Assembly: GCA_011799875.1 (NCBI GenBank)
Contig: CM022297.1
Location: 363,138,921-363,202,920, forward strand
Reading direction: 5' to 3'
Length of the DNA stretch: 64,000 nt
DNA from: Thinopyrum elongatum
Taxonomy: Eukaryota > Streptophyta > Magnoliopsida > Poales > Poaceae
Shown here in pieces: positions 21,093-33,814 of this stretch. A model generated the notes under the pieces. The model saw only the letters and a program-made list of their open reading frames with translations. It had not been told where the DNA came from and did no database searches. A program made the position numbers and the translations under genes. The number at the start of each line of letters is the position of its first letter. Position 1 is the first letter of the stretch.

Positions 21093-22437
21093 TGATACAT
21101 CTCCAACGTATCTATAATTTTTTATTGTTCCATGCTATTATATTATCCATCTTGGATGTTTTATATGCATTTATATGCTATTTTATATTATTTTTGGGAC
21201 TAACCTATTAACCTAGAGCCCAGTGCCAATTTTTGTTTTTTCCTTGTTTTTGAGTTTTACAGAAAAGGAATATCAAACGGAGTCCAAACGAGCTGAAACT
21301 TTACGATGATTTTTTATGGACCAGAAGAGACCCACGGAGTATCGGAGCCAGGCAAGGAGGTGGACGAGGAGTCCACAAGCCTAGTCGAGCGTCCCCATGA
21401 TGTGAGACCGACACAAAAAATTCCTATAAATTCCGAAACCCCCAGAAAGAAACCTCGATCGGAAGTTCCGTCGTCGCAAGCCTCTGTAGCCACGAAAAAC
21501 CAATCGGGAGCCCGTTCCGGCACCCTGCCGGAGGGGGAAACCATCACCGGTGGCCATCTTCATCATCCCGGCGGTCTCCATGACGAGGAGGGAGTAGTTC
21601 ACCCTCGGGGCTGAGGGTATGTACCAGTAGCTATGTGTTTGATCTCTCTCTCTCTCGTGTTCTTGATTTGGCACGATCTTGATGTACCGCGAGCTTTGTT
21701 ATTATAGTTGGATCATATGGTGTTTCTTCCCCTCTACCTTCTTGTGATGAATTGAATCTTGCTCTTTGAGGATTCATTATGTTGGATTGAGTATTGGATT
21801 TGAGAACACTTGATGTATGTCTTGCGATGGGGTATCTATGGTCACAATGAGATGTTCTATTGATTCACTTGATGTATGTTTTGGCACTCAACTCGCGGAT
21901 TCCCGAGGTGACATTGGGGTAATCTATGCATAGGGGTTGATGCACGTTTTCATCCTACGTTCTCCGATAGAAACTTTGGAGTGATTCTTTGTTGCACGTT
22001 GAGGTATTGTTATGTGATCCAAATATGTTATCATCATTGAGAGAGTTTGCACTAGTGAAAGTATGAACCGTAGGCCTTGTTTTCAAGCATTGCAATACCG
22101 TTTTTACTCACTTTTGTTACTAGTTACCTTGCTGTTTTTATATTTTCAGATTACAAAAACCTATATCTACCATCCATATTACACTTATATCACCATCTCT
22201 TCGCCGAACTAGTGCACCTATACAATTTACCATTGTATTGGGTGTGTTGGGGACACAAGAGACACTTTGTTATTTGGTTGCAGCGTTGTTTGAGAGAGAC
22301 CATCTTCATCCTACGCCTCCCACGGATTGATAAATCTTAGGTCATCCACTTGAGGGAAATTTGCTACTGTCCTACAAAACTCTGTGCTTGGAGGCCCAAC
22401 ATGAGTCTACAAGAAGAAGGTTGCATAGTAGACATCA
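21093..22437 (+). repeat. 3' LTR of gypsy B (1345 bp)
   Basis: It starts TGATACATCTCC and ends GACATCA. It is about 220 bp shorter than the A LTR, with deletions in the GC-rich part before the TATA-like TATAAAT (about 21424) and further on. Confidence 0.85.
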
Positions 22438-24745
22438 CACTCTAGTGCAGAACGTGTTCTGATCGACCTTCGAGGTTCAGTAGTAACTTGATCTGAAGTT
22501 TCATGATAATCATCATTTGCTTCCTGTCTGGTTGGTGTAGGCATCACGAGAACATCTTTCTCTGATGTACTACTTTCCAATTCGAGAGAAGGTACAACTA
22601 CCTCATCAAGGTCTACTTTCCTCCCCTCACTTCTTTCGAGAGAAACTCCTTCTCTAGAAAGGACCCATTCTTGGCAACAAAGATCTTGCCTTCGGATCTG
22701 TGGTAGAAGGTATACCCAATGGTCTCTTTAGGGTATCCTATGAAGACGCACTTCTCCGCTTTGGGTTCGAGCTTATCAGGATGTAGCTGTCCGACATAAG
22801 CATCGCATCCACAAACTTTAAGAAACGACAGCTTAGGTTTATTGCCAAACCATAGTTCATACGGTGTCGTCTCAACGGATTTCGACGGTGCCCTATTTAA
22901 CATGAATGCAGTTGTCTCTAATGCATAACCCCAAAATGATAGTGGCAAATCGGTAAGAGACATCATAGAACGCACCATATCTAATAAAGTATGGTTACGA
23001 CGTTCGGACACACCATTACGCTGTGGTGTTCCAGCTGGCGTGAGTTGTGAAACTATTCCACATTGTTTTAAATGAAGGCCAAACTCGTAACTCAAATATT
23101 CGTCTCCGCGATCAGATCGTAGAAATTTATTTTCTTGTTACGATGATTCTCCACTTCACTCTGAAATTCTTTGAACTTTTCAAACGTTTCAGACTTGTGT
23201 TTCATCAAGTAGATATACCCATACCTACTCAAATCATCTATGAAGGTGAGAAAATAACGATTCCCGCCGTGTGCTTCAACACTCATCGGACCGCATACAT
23301 CGGTATGTATTATTTCCAATAAGTCATTAGCCCGCTCCATTGTTTCAGAGAACGGATTTTTAGTCATCTTGCCCATGAGGCATGGTTCGCAAGTATCAAA
23401 TGATTCATAATCAAGTGATTCCAAAAGTCCATCCGCATGGAGTTTCTTCATGCGCTTTACACCAGTATGACCTAAACGGCGGTGCCACAAGTATGTTGCA
23501 CTATCATTATCAACTTTGTATCTTTTGGCATCAATATTATGAATATGTGTATCACTACGATCGAGATTCAATAAACCATTTACATTGGGTGTATGACCAT
23601 AGAAGGTTTTATTCATGTAAATAGAACAACAATTATTCTCTGACTTAAATGAATAACCGTATTGGAATAAATACGATCTAATCATGTTCATGCTCAACGC
23701 AAATACCAAATAACATTTATTTAGGCTCAACACTAATCCCGAAGGTAGAGGGAGTGTGCGATAGTGATAATATCAATCTTGGAAACACTTCCAACACACA
23801 TCGTTACCTCACCCTTAACTAGTCTCCATTTATTCTGCAACTCCTATTTCGAGTTACTAATCTCAGCAACTGAACCGGTATCAAATACTCAGGGGCTACT
23901 AGAAGCACCAGTAAGGTACATATGTATATCAAATATACCTTTGTTTACTTTGCCATCCTTCTTATCTGCAAGTATTTGGGGTAGTTCCGCTTCCAGGGAC
24001 CCTTTCCTTTGCAGTATAAGCACTCAGTTTCAGGCTTGGGTCCAGCTTTGGGCTTCTTCACGGGAGCGGCAACTTGCTTGTTGTTCTTCTTGAAGTTCCC
24101 TTCTTTCCCTTGCCCTTTTCCTTAAAACGAGTGGTCTTGTTAACCATCAACACTTGATGTTCTTTCTTGATTTCTACCTCCGCCGATTTCAGCATCGCAA
24201 AGAGCTTGGGAATTGTTTTCGTCATCCCTTGCATATTATAGTTCATCACGAATCTCTAGTAGCTTGGTGATAGTGACTGGAGAACTCTGTCAATCACTAT
24301 CTTATCTGAAACCCACTTGATTCAAGCGATTGTAGTACCCAAACATTCTGAGCACATGCTCACTGGCTGAGCTATTCTCCTCCATCTTGTAGGCAAAGTA
24401 CTTGTCGGAGGTCTCATACCTCTCAACACGGGCATGAGCCTGAAATACCAATTTCAGCTCTTGGAACATCTCATATGTTCCATGGCGTTCAAAACGTCTT
24501 TGGAGCCCCGATTCTAAGCCGTAAAGCATGGCGCACCAAACTATCAAGTAATCATCAGATCAAGCTTGTTAAATGTTCATAACGTCTGCATCAGCTCCTG
24601 CAGCAGGTCTGTCACCTAGCGGGGCATCAAGGACATAATTCTTTTATGCAGCAATGAGGATAATCCTCAGATCATGGACCTAGTCCGTATTATTGCTACC
24701 ATCACCTTTCAACTTAGTTTTCTCTAGGAAAGTATCAAAAAAATG
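22438..24745 (-). pseudogene. Copia C2 gag, protease and integrase remnants
   Basis: Integrase core text (GTPQRNGVSERRNHTLLDMV) is in 22613-23095 and continues into the KAEKCVFIGYPKETIGYTFY linker, which C1 has lost. The pre-integrase and early integrase part is 23092-23733. The frame break between them (ending FYDLIAETNI) is the same as in C1. Gag pieces lie in 24058-24547. C2 has also lost about 8 bases of gag near 24310 that C1 keeps (10925-10935). Confidence 0.8.
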
Positions 24746-26001
24746 TGGAAGCTACATTGCGAGCTATTGAACTACAACATAATTTGCAAAGACACTTTGA
24801 CTATGTTCATGATAAATCTTAGTTCAATTAATAAAATTACTAATGAACTCCCACTTAAATCAACATCCCTCAAGTTGTCTAAGTGATACATGATCCAAAT
24901 CAACTAAACCATGTCCGATCATCATGTGAGATTGAGTAGTCTTCAATGGTGAACATCTTTATGTTGATCATATCTACTATATGACTCATGTTCGACCTTT
25001 CGGTCTCTAGTGTTCCGAGACCATGTCTGTACATGCTAGGCTCGTCAAGTTTAACCCAAGTATTCTACGTGTGCAAAACTGGCTTACACCCGTTGTATGT
25101 GAACGTAGAGTCTATCACACCCGATCATCAGGTGGTGCTTCGAGACTACGAACTTTGGCAACGGTGCATACTCAGGGAGAACACTTTTATCTTGAAATTA
25201 AGTGAAGGGATCATCTTATAATGCTACCGTCGTTCTAAGCAAAATAAGATGCATAAAGGATAAACATCACATGCAATCAAAATATGTGACATGATATGGC
25301 CATCATCTTCTTGTGCTTTTGATCTCCATCAACAAAGCATCGGCATGATCTTCATCGTCACCGCTCGACACCTTGATCTCCATCGTTGCGTCGGGGTCGT
25401 CTCGCCAACTATTGCTTCTACAACTATTGCTAACGCATAGCAATAATGTAAAGCAATTACATGGCGCTTGCATTTCATACAATAATTAAAAGACAACCCT
25501 AAGGCTCCTGCCGGTTGTCGATATTACAAAACATGATCATCTCATACAACAACATATATCACATCACGTCTTGACCATATCACATCACAACATACCCTGC
25601 AAAAACAAGTTAGACGTCCTCTACTTTGTTGTTGCAAGTTTTACGTGGCTGCTACGGGCAACTAGCACGAACCGTTCTTACCTATGCAAAACCACAATGG
25701 CAATTATCAAGTTTGCTGTTTTAACCTTCTTCAAGGACCGGCCGTAGTCAAATTCGATTCAACTAAAATAGGAGAAACAGACACCCGCTAGCCACCTTTA
25801 TGCAAAACAAGTTGCATGTCAGTCGGTGGAACTGGTCTCATGTGCATGGACATGTAAGGTTGGTCCGGGCCGCTTCATCCCACAATGCCGCCGAATCAAA
25901 ATAAGCCATTGGTGGTAAGCAGTATGAACATCACCGCCCACAACTTCTTTGTGTTCTACTCATGCATATCATCTACGCATAGACCTGGCTCATGATGCCA
26001 C
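24746..26001 (-). other. Untranslated leader of copia C2
   Basis: It is nearly the same as 11346-12604. No coding sequence is seen. Confidence 0.7.
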
Positions 26002-27739
26002 TATTGGGGAACGTTGCATGGAAAACAAAAAAAATTCTACGCACACGCAAGATCTATCCATGGAGATGCATAGCTACGAGAGGGGGAGAGCATCTACATA
26101 CCCTTGTAGATCATTAAGCGGAAGCATTTATCATGCGGTTGATGTAGTCATACTCTTCATGATCCGATCACGATCCAACCGATCTAGTGCTGAATGGACG
26201 GCACCTCCGAGTTTAGCACACGTGCGGCTCGATGACGTCTCCTCCTTCTTGATCCAGCAAGCGGGAGATGAGAAGTAGATGGGATCACAACCAACATGAT
26301 GGCATGGTGGTGATGGTGGTGGTGGAGCACCGACAGTGCTTCGCTAAGCGTCGCCAGGACGAGGCGGTGGAACTACGGTGTAACGGGAGAGAGAGGGCGC
26401 CAAGGGCTTGGTGTATCCTCTTGGGGCGTCCCTCCCCTCTATATATAGGTGGAGGGGCATGGGAAACAGCCCCTCCAAGCCCTAGGGCGCAGCTAAGGGG
26501 GAGAGGACTTGGACTCCAAGTCCAATCCTATTCCTACTAGGACTCCTTCCTTTTTTGCATTCCCTAGCCACATGGGCTTTTGAGGACTTGGTGCGCCTAG
26601 CCCAATAAGGCCAGGGCACCTCCCCGCAGCCCATGCTAGCCTTGGGTCGTGGTGAACCCACTTGTGGACTTCCGAACCCCTCCGGAATCCTCTGGAACCT
26701 TCTGGAAGCTTCCCGGTACAATACCGAAAAACTGCACCTTTTTCCGGAACCCAAAATATGACTTCCCATATATAAATCTTTACCTCTCGACCATTCCGAG
26801 ACTCCTCGTGACGTCTGGGAACTCATCCGGGACTCCGAACAACAATTGGTTTCCACTCATCAAATATCCCAATACTACTCTAGCGTCAACGAACGTTAAG
26901 CGTGCGACCCTACGGGTTCGGGAATTATGTAGTCATGACCGAGACACCTCTCCAGTCAATAACCAATAGCGGGACCTGGATGCCCATATTGATTCCTACA
27001 TATTCCACGAAGATCTTTTATCGGTTGAACCTTTATGACAACATACGTAATTCCCTTTGTCTGTCGGTATGTTACTTGCCCGAGATTCGATCGTCGGTAT
27101 CTCTATACCTAGTTCAATCTCGTTACCGGCAAGTCTCTTTACTCATTCCGTAATACATCATCTTGCAACTAACTCCTTAGTAACTTTGTTTGCAAGCTTC
27201 TTGTGATGTGTATTACCGAGAGGGCCCAGAGATACCTCTCTTATACATGGAGTGACAAATCCCAATCTCAATTCACACCAACTCAACAGACACCTTCGGA
27301 GATACCCGTAGAGCATCTTTATGATCGCCCAGTTACGTTGTGACGTTTGATAGCACACAAGGTATTCCTCCGGTATCCGGGAGTTGCATGATCTCATGGT
27401 CGAAGGAACATGTATTTGACATTAAGAAAGCAGTAGCAATAAACTGAACGATCATATGCTATGCTAACGGTTGGGTCTTGTCCATCACATCATTCTCCTA
27501 ATGATGTGATCCCGTTATCAAATGACAACTCATGTCTATGGTTAGGAAACCTTAACCATCTTTGATCAACGAGCTAGTCTAGTAGAGGCTCACTAGGGAC
27601 ACGGTATTTGTTTATGTATCCACACATGTATTTAAGTTTCCGGTCAATACAATTCTAGCATGAATAATAAACCTTTATTGTGATTAAGGAAATATAATAA
27701 TAACCATATTATTATTGCCTCTAGGGCATATTTCCATCA
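26002..27739 (-). repeat. 5' LTR of copia C2, complete (1738 bp)
   Basis: On the minus strand it starts TGATGGAAATATGCCC and ends in CCCCAATA (CA changed to TA). It is the intact counterpart of the C1 LTR. A TATA box lies at 26439-26448. Confidence 0.9.
26439..26448 (-). promoter_or_regulatory. TATA box in copia C2 LTR
   Basis: CTATATATAG lies in the position matching 13041-13050 of C1. Confidence 0.4.
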
Positions 27740-27814
27740 AAACACACATCACCAAAGGAAATGATAGATGAAATGGTAAACGACTCAAATCTTGAAGGCC
27801 AAGCAATGGGTCAC

Positions 27815-27958
27815 CTGTGCATCCAAAAGAACCATGCAAGTGTGCTTGATGGGACCATTGTCAGTGACTCCGTGTTGCTGCCACAACCATGATAGATACA
27901 CACGAACAGTAAACTTCTTGTTTCCTGGGACAAGGTCACTCAGAGCAGTGGTCGCCAT
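27815..27958 (-). pseudogene. RPA-like OB-fold exon, second copy
   Basis: From an ATG at 27958 it encodes 48 residues ([20 protein letters not shown], then [10 protein letters not shown] and [17 protein letters not shown]), followed by a GTGA donor at 27811-27814. It resembles the first OB-fold exon of replication-protein-A-like genes carried by plant Helitrons, which bind single-stranded DNA. The next exon would lie to the left, where copia C2 begins, so the gene is cut off. Confidence 0.65.
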
Positions 27959-28148
27959 CTACAATAAGGTTATAACCAAAACATATCAAACATAGCAAGA
28001 CATCATGAGTAATTGGACATAACAAAAAGTCCAGTTTATTGTACAGAGACCATTAGATAACCCTAACAACAGCAATAATTGCTGATCAAAAGACCATGCC
28101 ATGTACATAAATTATATTGAGACCTAGCAAAATAGAAACCATTTATTA

Positions 28149-28232
28149 TCAATCCTGGATCATCCCAACAGATCTGAAGATCTCAGGGAACACAACATTC
28201 TTAGTCTCGGAACCACATGTACCACCTGCAAC
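28149..28232 (-). pseudogene. Second copy of the Helitron helicase C-terminal exon
   Basis: Behind a CAG acceptor, 28 codons read VAGGTCGSETKNVVFPEIFR, then SVGMIQD and a stop. The end of the main helicase (29295-29380) reads DGKCGSETKNIVFPEVFRAAGMT and a stop. The core SETKN(I/V)VFPE(I/V)FR is conserved, so this is a leftover of another helicase copy, placed between the two RPA-like copies. Confidence 0.7.
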
Positions 28233-28763
28233 CTGGAGAGATTAGTTTACAAATAAAGAGGCAAATAAGGTTGTTTACGGAGGTGTGCGTCAACCAATAA
28301 CTCAAAAGAAAATTCCCGACAAACAACAATTTATATACCCACCTAGATAATCTTGGCAATTATCAACTATGCTGATAATATATGCCACAAGAAAGAACGG
28401 ATCAAAACGAAGGCCTGCCCACAGATCAACCACCACAGCAACACATCAGGCGTAGCGCCGGCAAGAAGAAACCCTAACAACAACATGATCATTTGCCATT
28501 GAGTTATAAACCAAAAACATGTGCACTTTTAAGATCACACAATCTATTCAGGGCAATATGAATTTTAGTAACCTGATCTAATATATCCAAATGTAGCCCA
28601 GAGAGAAAGAGAGCAGATCGAGAAGGAGAGAGGGGGAGAGAGGTTACCAACCCTGGATGAATGGACGCAGCTCTGCAAAATTATGAAAATGACTTGAAAT
28701 AGCATCTGTTTAGGAACACCAAGAACTGATAAATTTCATATGCACATCCTTCCTTCAATTTAC

Positions 28764-29030
28764 CATAAACTTAGGCACAAGCTTCCCACCAATCTCAGCA
28801 TAGATGTGGTGGCCCTGCCAAGAAACAACATGCATCAATTATCAAGCAGAAAAGGCAGGAGAAAATTACAAACATCATAGGGCAGAGGGGCTAGAGAAGC
28901 CATATACCTTGGCATCCAAAAGGACCATGTCAGTGTGTCTGATAGGACCATTATCAGCGGATCCACGATGCTGCCACAGACGCGAAACATACACACGGAT
29001 GGCCAGGTTCATGTTCCCCACAACAAGAGC
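28764..29030 (-). pseudogene. RPA-like OB-fold exons, first copy
   Basis: Exon 28908-29030 encodes 41 residues ([20 protein letters not shown], then [21 protein letters not shown]) between an AG acceptor and a GTATATG donor. Exon 28764-28814 encodes GHHIYAEIGGKLVPKFM, with CAG and GTAAAT borders. The order (…VLLDAK / G.HIYA…VPKF) is that of the N-terminal OB fold of RPA70-like proteins in plant Helitrons. I found no complete downstream exons, and the copy has no clear start codon, so I treat it as a remnant. Confidence 0.65.
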
Positions 29031-29294
29031 CTACAGATCAACCATCACCATCCACAACAAAAGAACCAACACCAAAACACAGCACCACCATTAAACTTAG
29101 TAAATCTCTATGACATAAACCAAACTGCGGAATAAAGCCAATCCCATTACACGTGAACATTCAAAATATCACCCCCATCACATGGGACCACATATTTATT
29201 CAGCCAACACCAAACGTCGCCACCCAAAATATCATCCAACTCACAAAAGCATGCCCAAAACCTACCAAAATGAAGACTACCATCATACACAAAC

Positions 29295-32200
29295 CTAGGT
29301 CATCCCTGCGGCCCGGAAGACCTCGGGGAAAACAATGTTCTTGGTCTCAGAGCCGCATTTGCCATCAACATATAATATAAGGATTTTCAAAGAAGCCCTC
29401 GATGTAACACGATACACTGCCACATATAGCTGCCCATGCGTAAAAACAGGACCCTTAAGATATATACCAACAGCAGACAGGGTCTGTCCCTGGCTCTTAT
29501 TAATTGTCATGGCATAGCACACACGAACAGGAAACTGGCGACGTCTAAGCACAAAGGGTGCATTTCCCTTCTTTGCCAATAATTCAATCCTGGGGATATA
29601 ACGGTATCACCCACATGTGAGCCAGTCATAATGACAGCTTTGATAAGCCGATCACCTAATTCTTTTACAATTAGTCATGTACCGTTACACAAACCATTTG
29701 CCTGGCTCAGGTTTCTAAGAAGCATAATCGGAACACCAACCTTAAGAGTCAGCCTATGATTTTGGAAATTTATAATTTTAGTTGCATTCAGGTACTCGAC
29801 TGGATAGTAAACATCTTTGTCCCTAACAGAATCCGCAGAATCGTCAATAGAATCAGCACTCAAATAGTCTCTGCTGCTATCAGTAGGAACCAATGTAAGA
29901 ATATGATCATTAATGTCCTCAGCATGGTCATTGGTAGGGGCTAAAATGGCTCTCTTTTGCAAGTAACCAGAGTTCAAATAGTTATGCAACAAATCACCAT
30001 AGACAGAAGAAACAATAGCAGCTATTGGATCACCAGACGTACAAACCAAAAGGTCATCCGGTATCTGTATCCAAGAAGCCTCGACCTCATCTCCTCGCCT
30101 TGTGACAGGCAACTTCCCTTCCCCAAGATCTAGCACCCATCTGCTAATTAAGGCAACATCCTTCTGCGCCTGGGTATCCGCACCATGCACAGCCAAGCGC
30201 ATGTTAATAGAAAGCGACAATTTCTGAACAGAATGCCACAACGAAGAATTTGTGATTGTCGCATCGATGATCTGAGGCCTAGTACCTCCCTCAACAACCG
30301 GTAAGATTTGTCTAAGGTCACCACCCAAGACCATCACTACTCCACCGAATGGAATATCCACAAGATCTAGCTTAGCCACAGAGAGGACATCACGCAAAGT
30401 TCTATCTACAGCTTCAAAGCATTTCTTGTGTGTCATAAGCTCCTCATCCCAAGTAACAAGCGAAGATACCATCAGCAACTTACAAAGCTTAGAGCCTCTT
30501 TTAATATCACATTGCGTATTATCTTCAAGAAGAATAGGTATCTTAAAGCGAGAATGAGCAGTTCTCCCACCAGGCAACAACAATGACGCAATGCCCGACG
30601 ACGCAACAGAAAGCACTATCTTCCTCTCACCCCTAAGGAAAGTACATATTGCACTCCACAGGTAAGTCTTCCCAGTACCACCGTACCCAGAGACAAAAAA
30701 ATCCCAGTTTCCCCGCCTGCACACACTCTACAATTGTCTTATAAGCAACCAACTGGTCCTCATTTAAACTGGCAAACATAACTAAGGACTGTTTAGACAG
30801 AGCACATGCATCATAAGACAGTTCCTCACAAATAAGACGATTATCATCAGACTGCTCACCTTCGCCAGAGCGAGACGGCAAGTTAAAAATTCTTATATCA
30901 GAACCATGTTTCAAGAAAACGTCGGCCAACTCGTCAAGAAGCATATTTCTTATTTTTTTAGGAGGAACAACATAGTTTGGATTACCCAGGGCACACCGCA
31001 ACCTATGTTGGATATCATCGTACATGCTAACCCAGTAACGTTCAAAGAAACCCATCTCATCCCTGATAGAACAATGCATGAGCATAGTCACAAACAGCTG
31101 TCTAAGTCGATGCCCAAACCCCCAGACAACCGCTTCATCAAACGCTATGTACCACTCGTTATCGTCTCCTAACAAACCACGCACGACACAAGCCTCTTTA
31201 AAGGTGTGATAAAGACGACCAGCATATGTTCAGAGATCTTCGAAAGACCTAGCCCCCTTAACAATCATCAAAAGCATGCGCAGGTAGTACAACTCACCAC
31301 TCAAAGGATGTACATTATATACGCGGCCAATCTTTTCACCCCTACCCCTTGGATGCCATGACCTACTTTTAGCGTCCCAGGTCCAAGTAGTTGGAAAATC
31401 ACAATAAGTTAACGATCGGGCATCTTCGAACATCTCATTCGCAACAAACCATTCGGTAAGCATAGTCTTTTGCAATAAGTCAGAATCAACAATTTTCGTG
31501 AGGTCAGCACCAGCACGATAGTGAACAGTATTCATGCCAGGCATATGAACAGTCGGCCTTTGAACCAACGGCATTTTAAAGTGTATCTCAAAGGCAAATA
31601 TGCACCATAATGCATCGTACTCATATATATATCGACATATCAGATACTCCTGAACCTCATCTACTGTACGACAACAAGATTTAGTCAAAAAAATTAGCCT
31701 TTCTAACATGACCTTAGAGTAATCAGCACCTTTGGTGACATACTTAAAGAGGTATTTCATCACATGTGTCTTATTACACCACTCTACATTTATATGGCCC
31801 TGAAATTTCTTGAGCATCGCCATATTATAAGGAACAACATGCCTATTGTCAAGGTAATGACCATTTTTATAGACCCTTCGACCGTCGTTACGACGTCAAT
31901 ATAAGGCAAACCCATCATCATCAATGACAGTGGTATCTCTAAAATCTTTTGGGAAATATTTAGAACAAACACCTTTTTTCATGCAGACGCATTTATCATT
32001 CACTTCACCACACGGACCGTGCATCATAAACTCAGAAACTAAAGCATTTCCTAGAGGATCAAGCAATGCATCAGGTATTTCAGCAGATATTAATGAAATA
32101 ATATTTTCAACACCAATCTCACTGTTACCCCCTCTCCGCCGGACAAGTATATGCGCGTGAGGCAGTCCCCGCTTCTGGAACTCAACGGTATACAACACTG

Positions 32201-33814
32201 AAAAAAGGACATAGAAAGCTCAATTAGACAGCCCAGCCAGCAGAAGAAGTAAAACACCATTAAAAAACAACGACCACACACAGAGCATAACAGTACACAA
32301 TACCAGCCGTAATGGGGCCAAAAGCCCGGCCTGACTTAATCTCGTCCAAGTACTCGGTGAGCTTCATGTGATAGACCCTAACAACAATATCCGCCCTATC
32401 AGAAGGCGTCTGACCCGGCTCCAATGCACTGGTGATCTCAGGCCACTTGGGATTGCAAGTGAAAGTGGTAAATATGTCGGGCGCACCATGCACCCGACAA
32501 ACGGCAAGGCCATCATGGAAATTTTCATGGAAGTAACGACGACCGCCGATGTGACTGGAAGGTACAATGGTCCTCTTCCCAAGAGCATCACCACCAACAC
32601 ACCCATCACCTACCGCATCAGTAATACCCTGCATGTGCTCTGATCTAAGCATGTCCTGATTTCTTATGATATACCACGGTCTACTTTCATCGATGCACGC
32701 ATGTGCATCGACAACCGACTTAGAGGAGAGGAGACCATAACATAAAACGATAGTAATCCTGCATGGTCATCCTATTCCGGCTATTTGTGGAAGCATCACC
32801 ACCTCCAGAAGGGTATGAAGAGGACGCCTCAACGGTCGGACTTCCAGGTGCAGGATTGGGATCTCCAGGTCCATCGTCATCATCTTCTTCAGGAACAATC
32901 AAGTGAGGAACATCCACCTGGAACCCCCTCTCTCCATAAGGGAAAAGCAACGGGTACTACAGAGGCACGAATGCGTTGTTCAGAGAAGATATCTGCTGCA
33001 AATCATCGGAACGACTGGAAACAACAATATCCCGAGAAGATGCCTCTAACGTGAAGCCACCACCGACAACTAAAGCAGCAAGCCCAGTGGTTGAAGGCAA
33101 ACTAAATTATGGACTATCGCCCTCCGAAGGCCCAATAATACGAATCAAGATATCCTCGATGGGTTCATCACCATGATCCTCTATCATCTTACTCGCCTCC
33201 CTAAAGGTCTGTACCAATGGGTTAAACTCATTAAGCATGTCTCTAAGACCAACCACAATACTCTCATCCACACCCCTAGTAGGCTTATCATCTGGATTTA
33301 AGGCATTCATCCTATGTCTAATCTCATTAGCTGGGTCATGTATATACAACTCAGCAAACTTAGTGGTATCATCACCGCTAGGCACCAACGAACCAATACG
33401 ATGAGACACTTGACCACTGATCTTGAAAATCTTAGGTCCACGACTGCCACCAAACGAGCGCTCAATGGTAGCACCCATCGAAGTGAAAGCAAACATACAG
33501 TTGTACTCACGTATAGTCCGGATGAATTTTTTAGCACGAGAAGTACCATCGAATCGAAGGAGCTCCCGGAGATAGGTCGGGGGATCCTTAAAGGGAGGGA
33601 TATGTACCTTAGCGCCTTTGCAACAGCGATTATAAACCATCTTACGCTGTTTCCAGGATGACGTGGACTTTGAACACTCAGCAAACCAAAAGGAGGCACC
33701 ACAGTACTGACACAAGAAATCCGGAGGGCCGTAGTATGACCTATCTGCATAGCAAGCTAACGGGAACCAAAGCAAAAAACTATCAGCCACAAACCAAGGG
33801 TAAAAGGAAGACAA
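29295..33814 (-). pseudogene. Helitron Rep/helicase gene, broken
   Basis: Right to left: the N-terminal Helitron-like region (33107-33814: YYGPPDFLCQYCGASFWF, FAFTSMGATIE); LFPYGERGFQVDVPHL (about 32900-32947); the Rep part (32304-32652: PDIFTTFTCNPKWPEI); a 106-bp intron (32198-32303); the HUH motif GLPHAHILV (HAH at 32151-32159); the Y2 motif KYLFKY (tyrosines at 31752-31754 and 31740-31742); and the helicase with Walker A GYGGTGKT (30665-30688), GGDLRQILPVVEGG and a C-terminal TINKSQGQTL motif. Catalytic residues survive. Breaks include TGA for an arginine after GFALY (about 31897), a frameshift at a T7 run (30702-30708), TGA for an arginine after LCNGT (about 29676), a one-base shift near 29600, and a stop after EGDSP (about 33107). 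Confidence 0.85.

Larger units (their letters stand above)
17886..22437 (+). mobile_element. Gypsy element B, 3' part, same family as A
   Basis: From about 17892 the sequence matches the interior of gypsy A from about 2232 onward, then carries a longer version of the distal interior and a full 3' LTR (21093-22437). The 5' LTR, primer site and gag-like region are missing. The left edge is a chimeric junction with copia D, not an LTR terminus, so a deletion or recombination removed the 5' half. The right edge is a clean LTR end flanked by CACTC (22438-22442). Confidence 0.8.
22438..27739 (-). mobile_element. Copia retrotransposon C2, 5' part, minus strand
   Basis: Right to left it has a complete 5' LTR (26002-27739), leader, gag, protease and integrase, and the linker before reverse transcriptase, ending at 22438 where gypsy B begins. 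The part 22814-27016 is nearly the same as C1. The right LTR edge (TTCCATCA at 27739) abuts Helitron sequence and cuts an RPA-like remnant. Confidence 0.85.

Noticed and set aside
27740..27744. AAAAC as target duplication of copia C2
   Set aside because: The other LTR of C2 is missing from the window's left side, so no second copy can be compared.
28804..29094. Plus-strand frame of 96 codons
   Set aside because: The minus strand of this stretch carries the RPA-like exons with splice borders, so this frame is a shadow.
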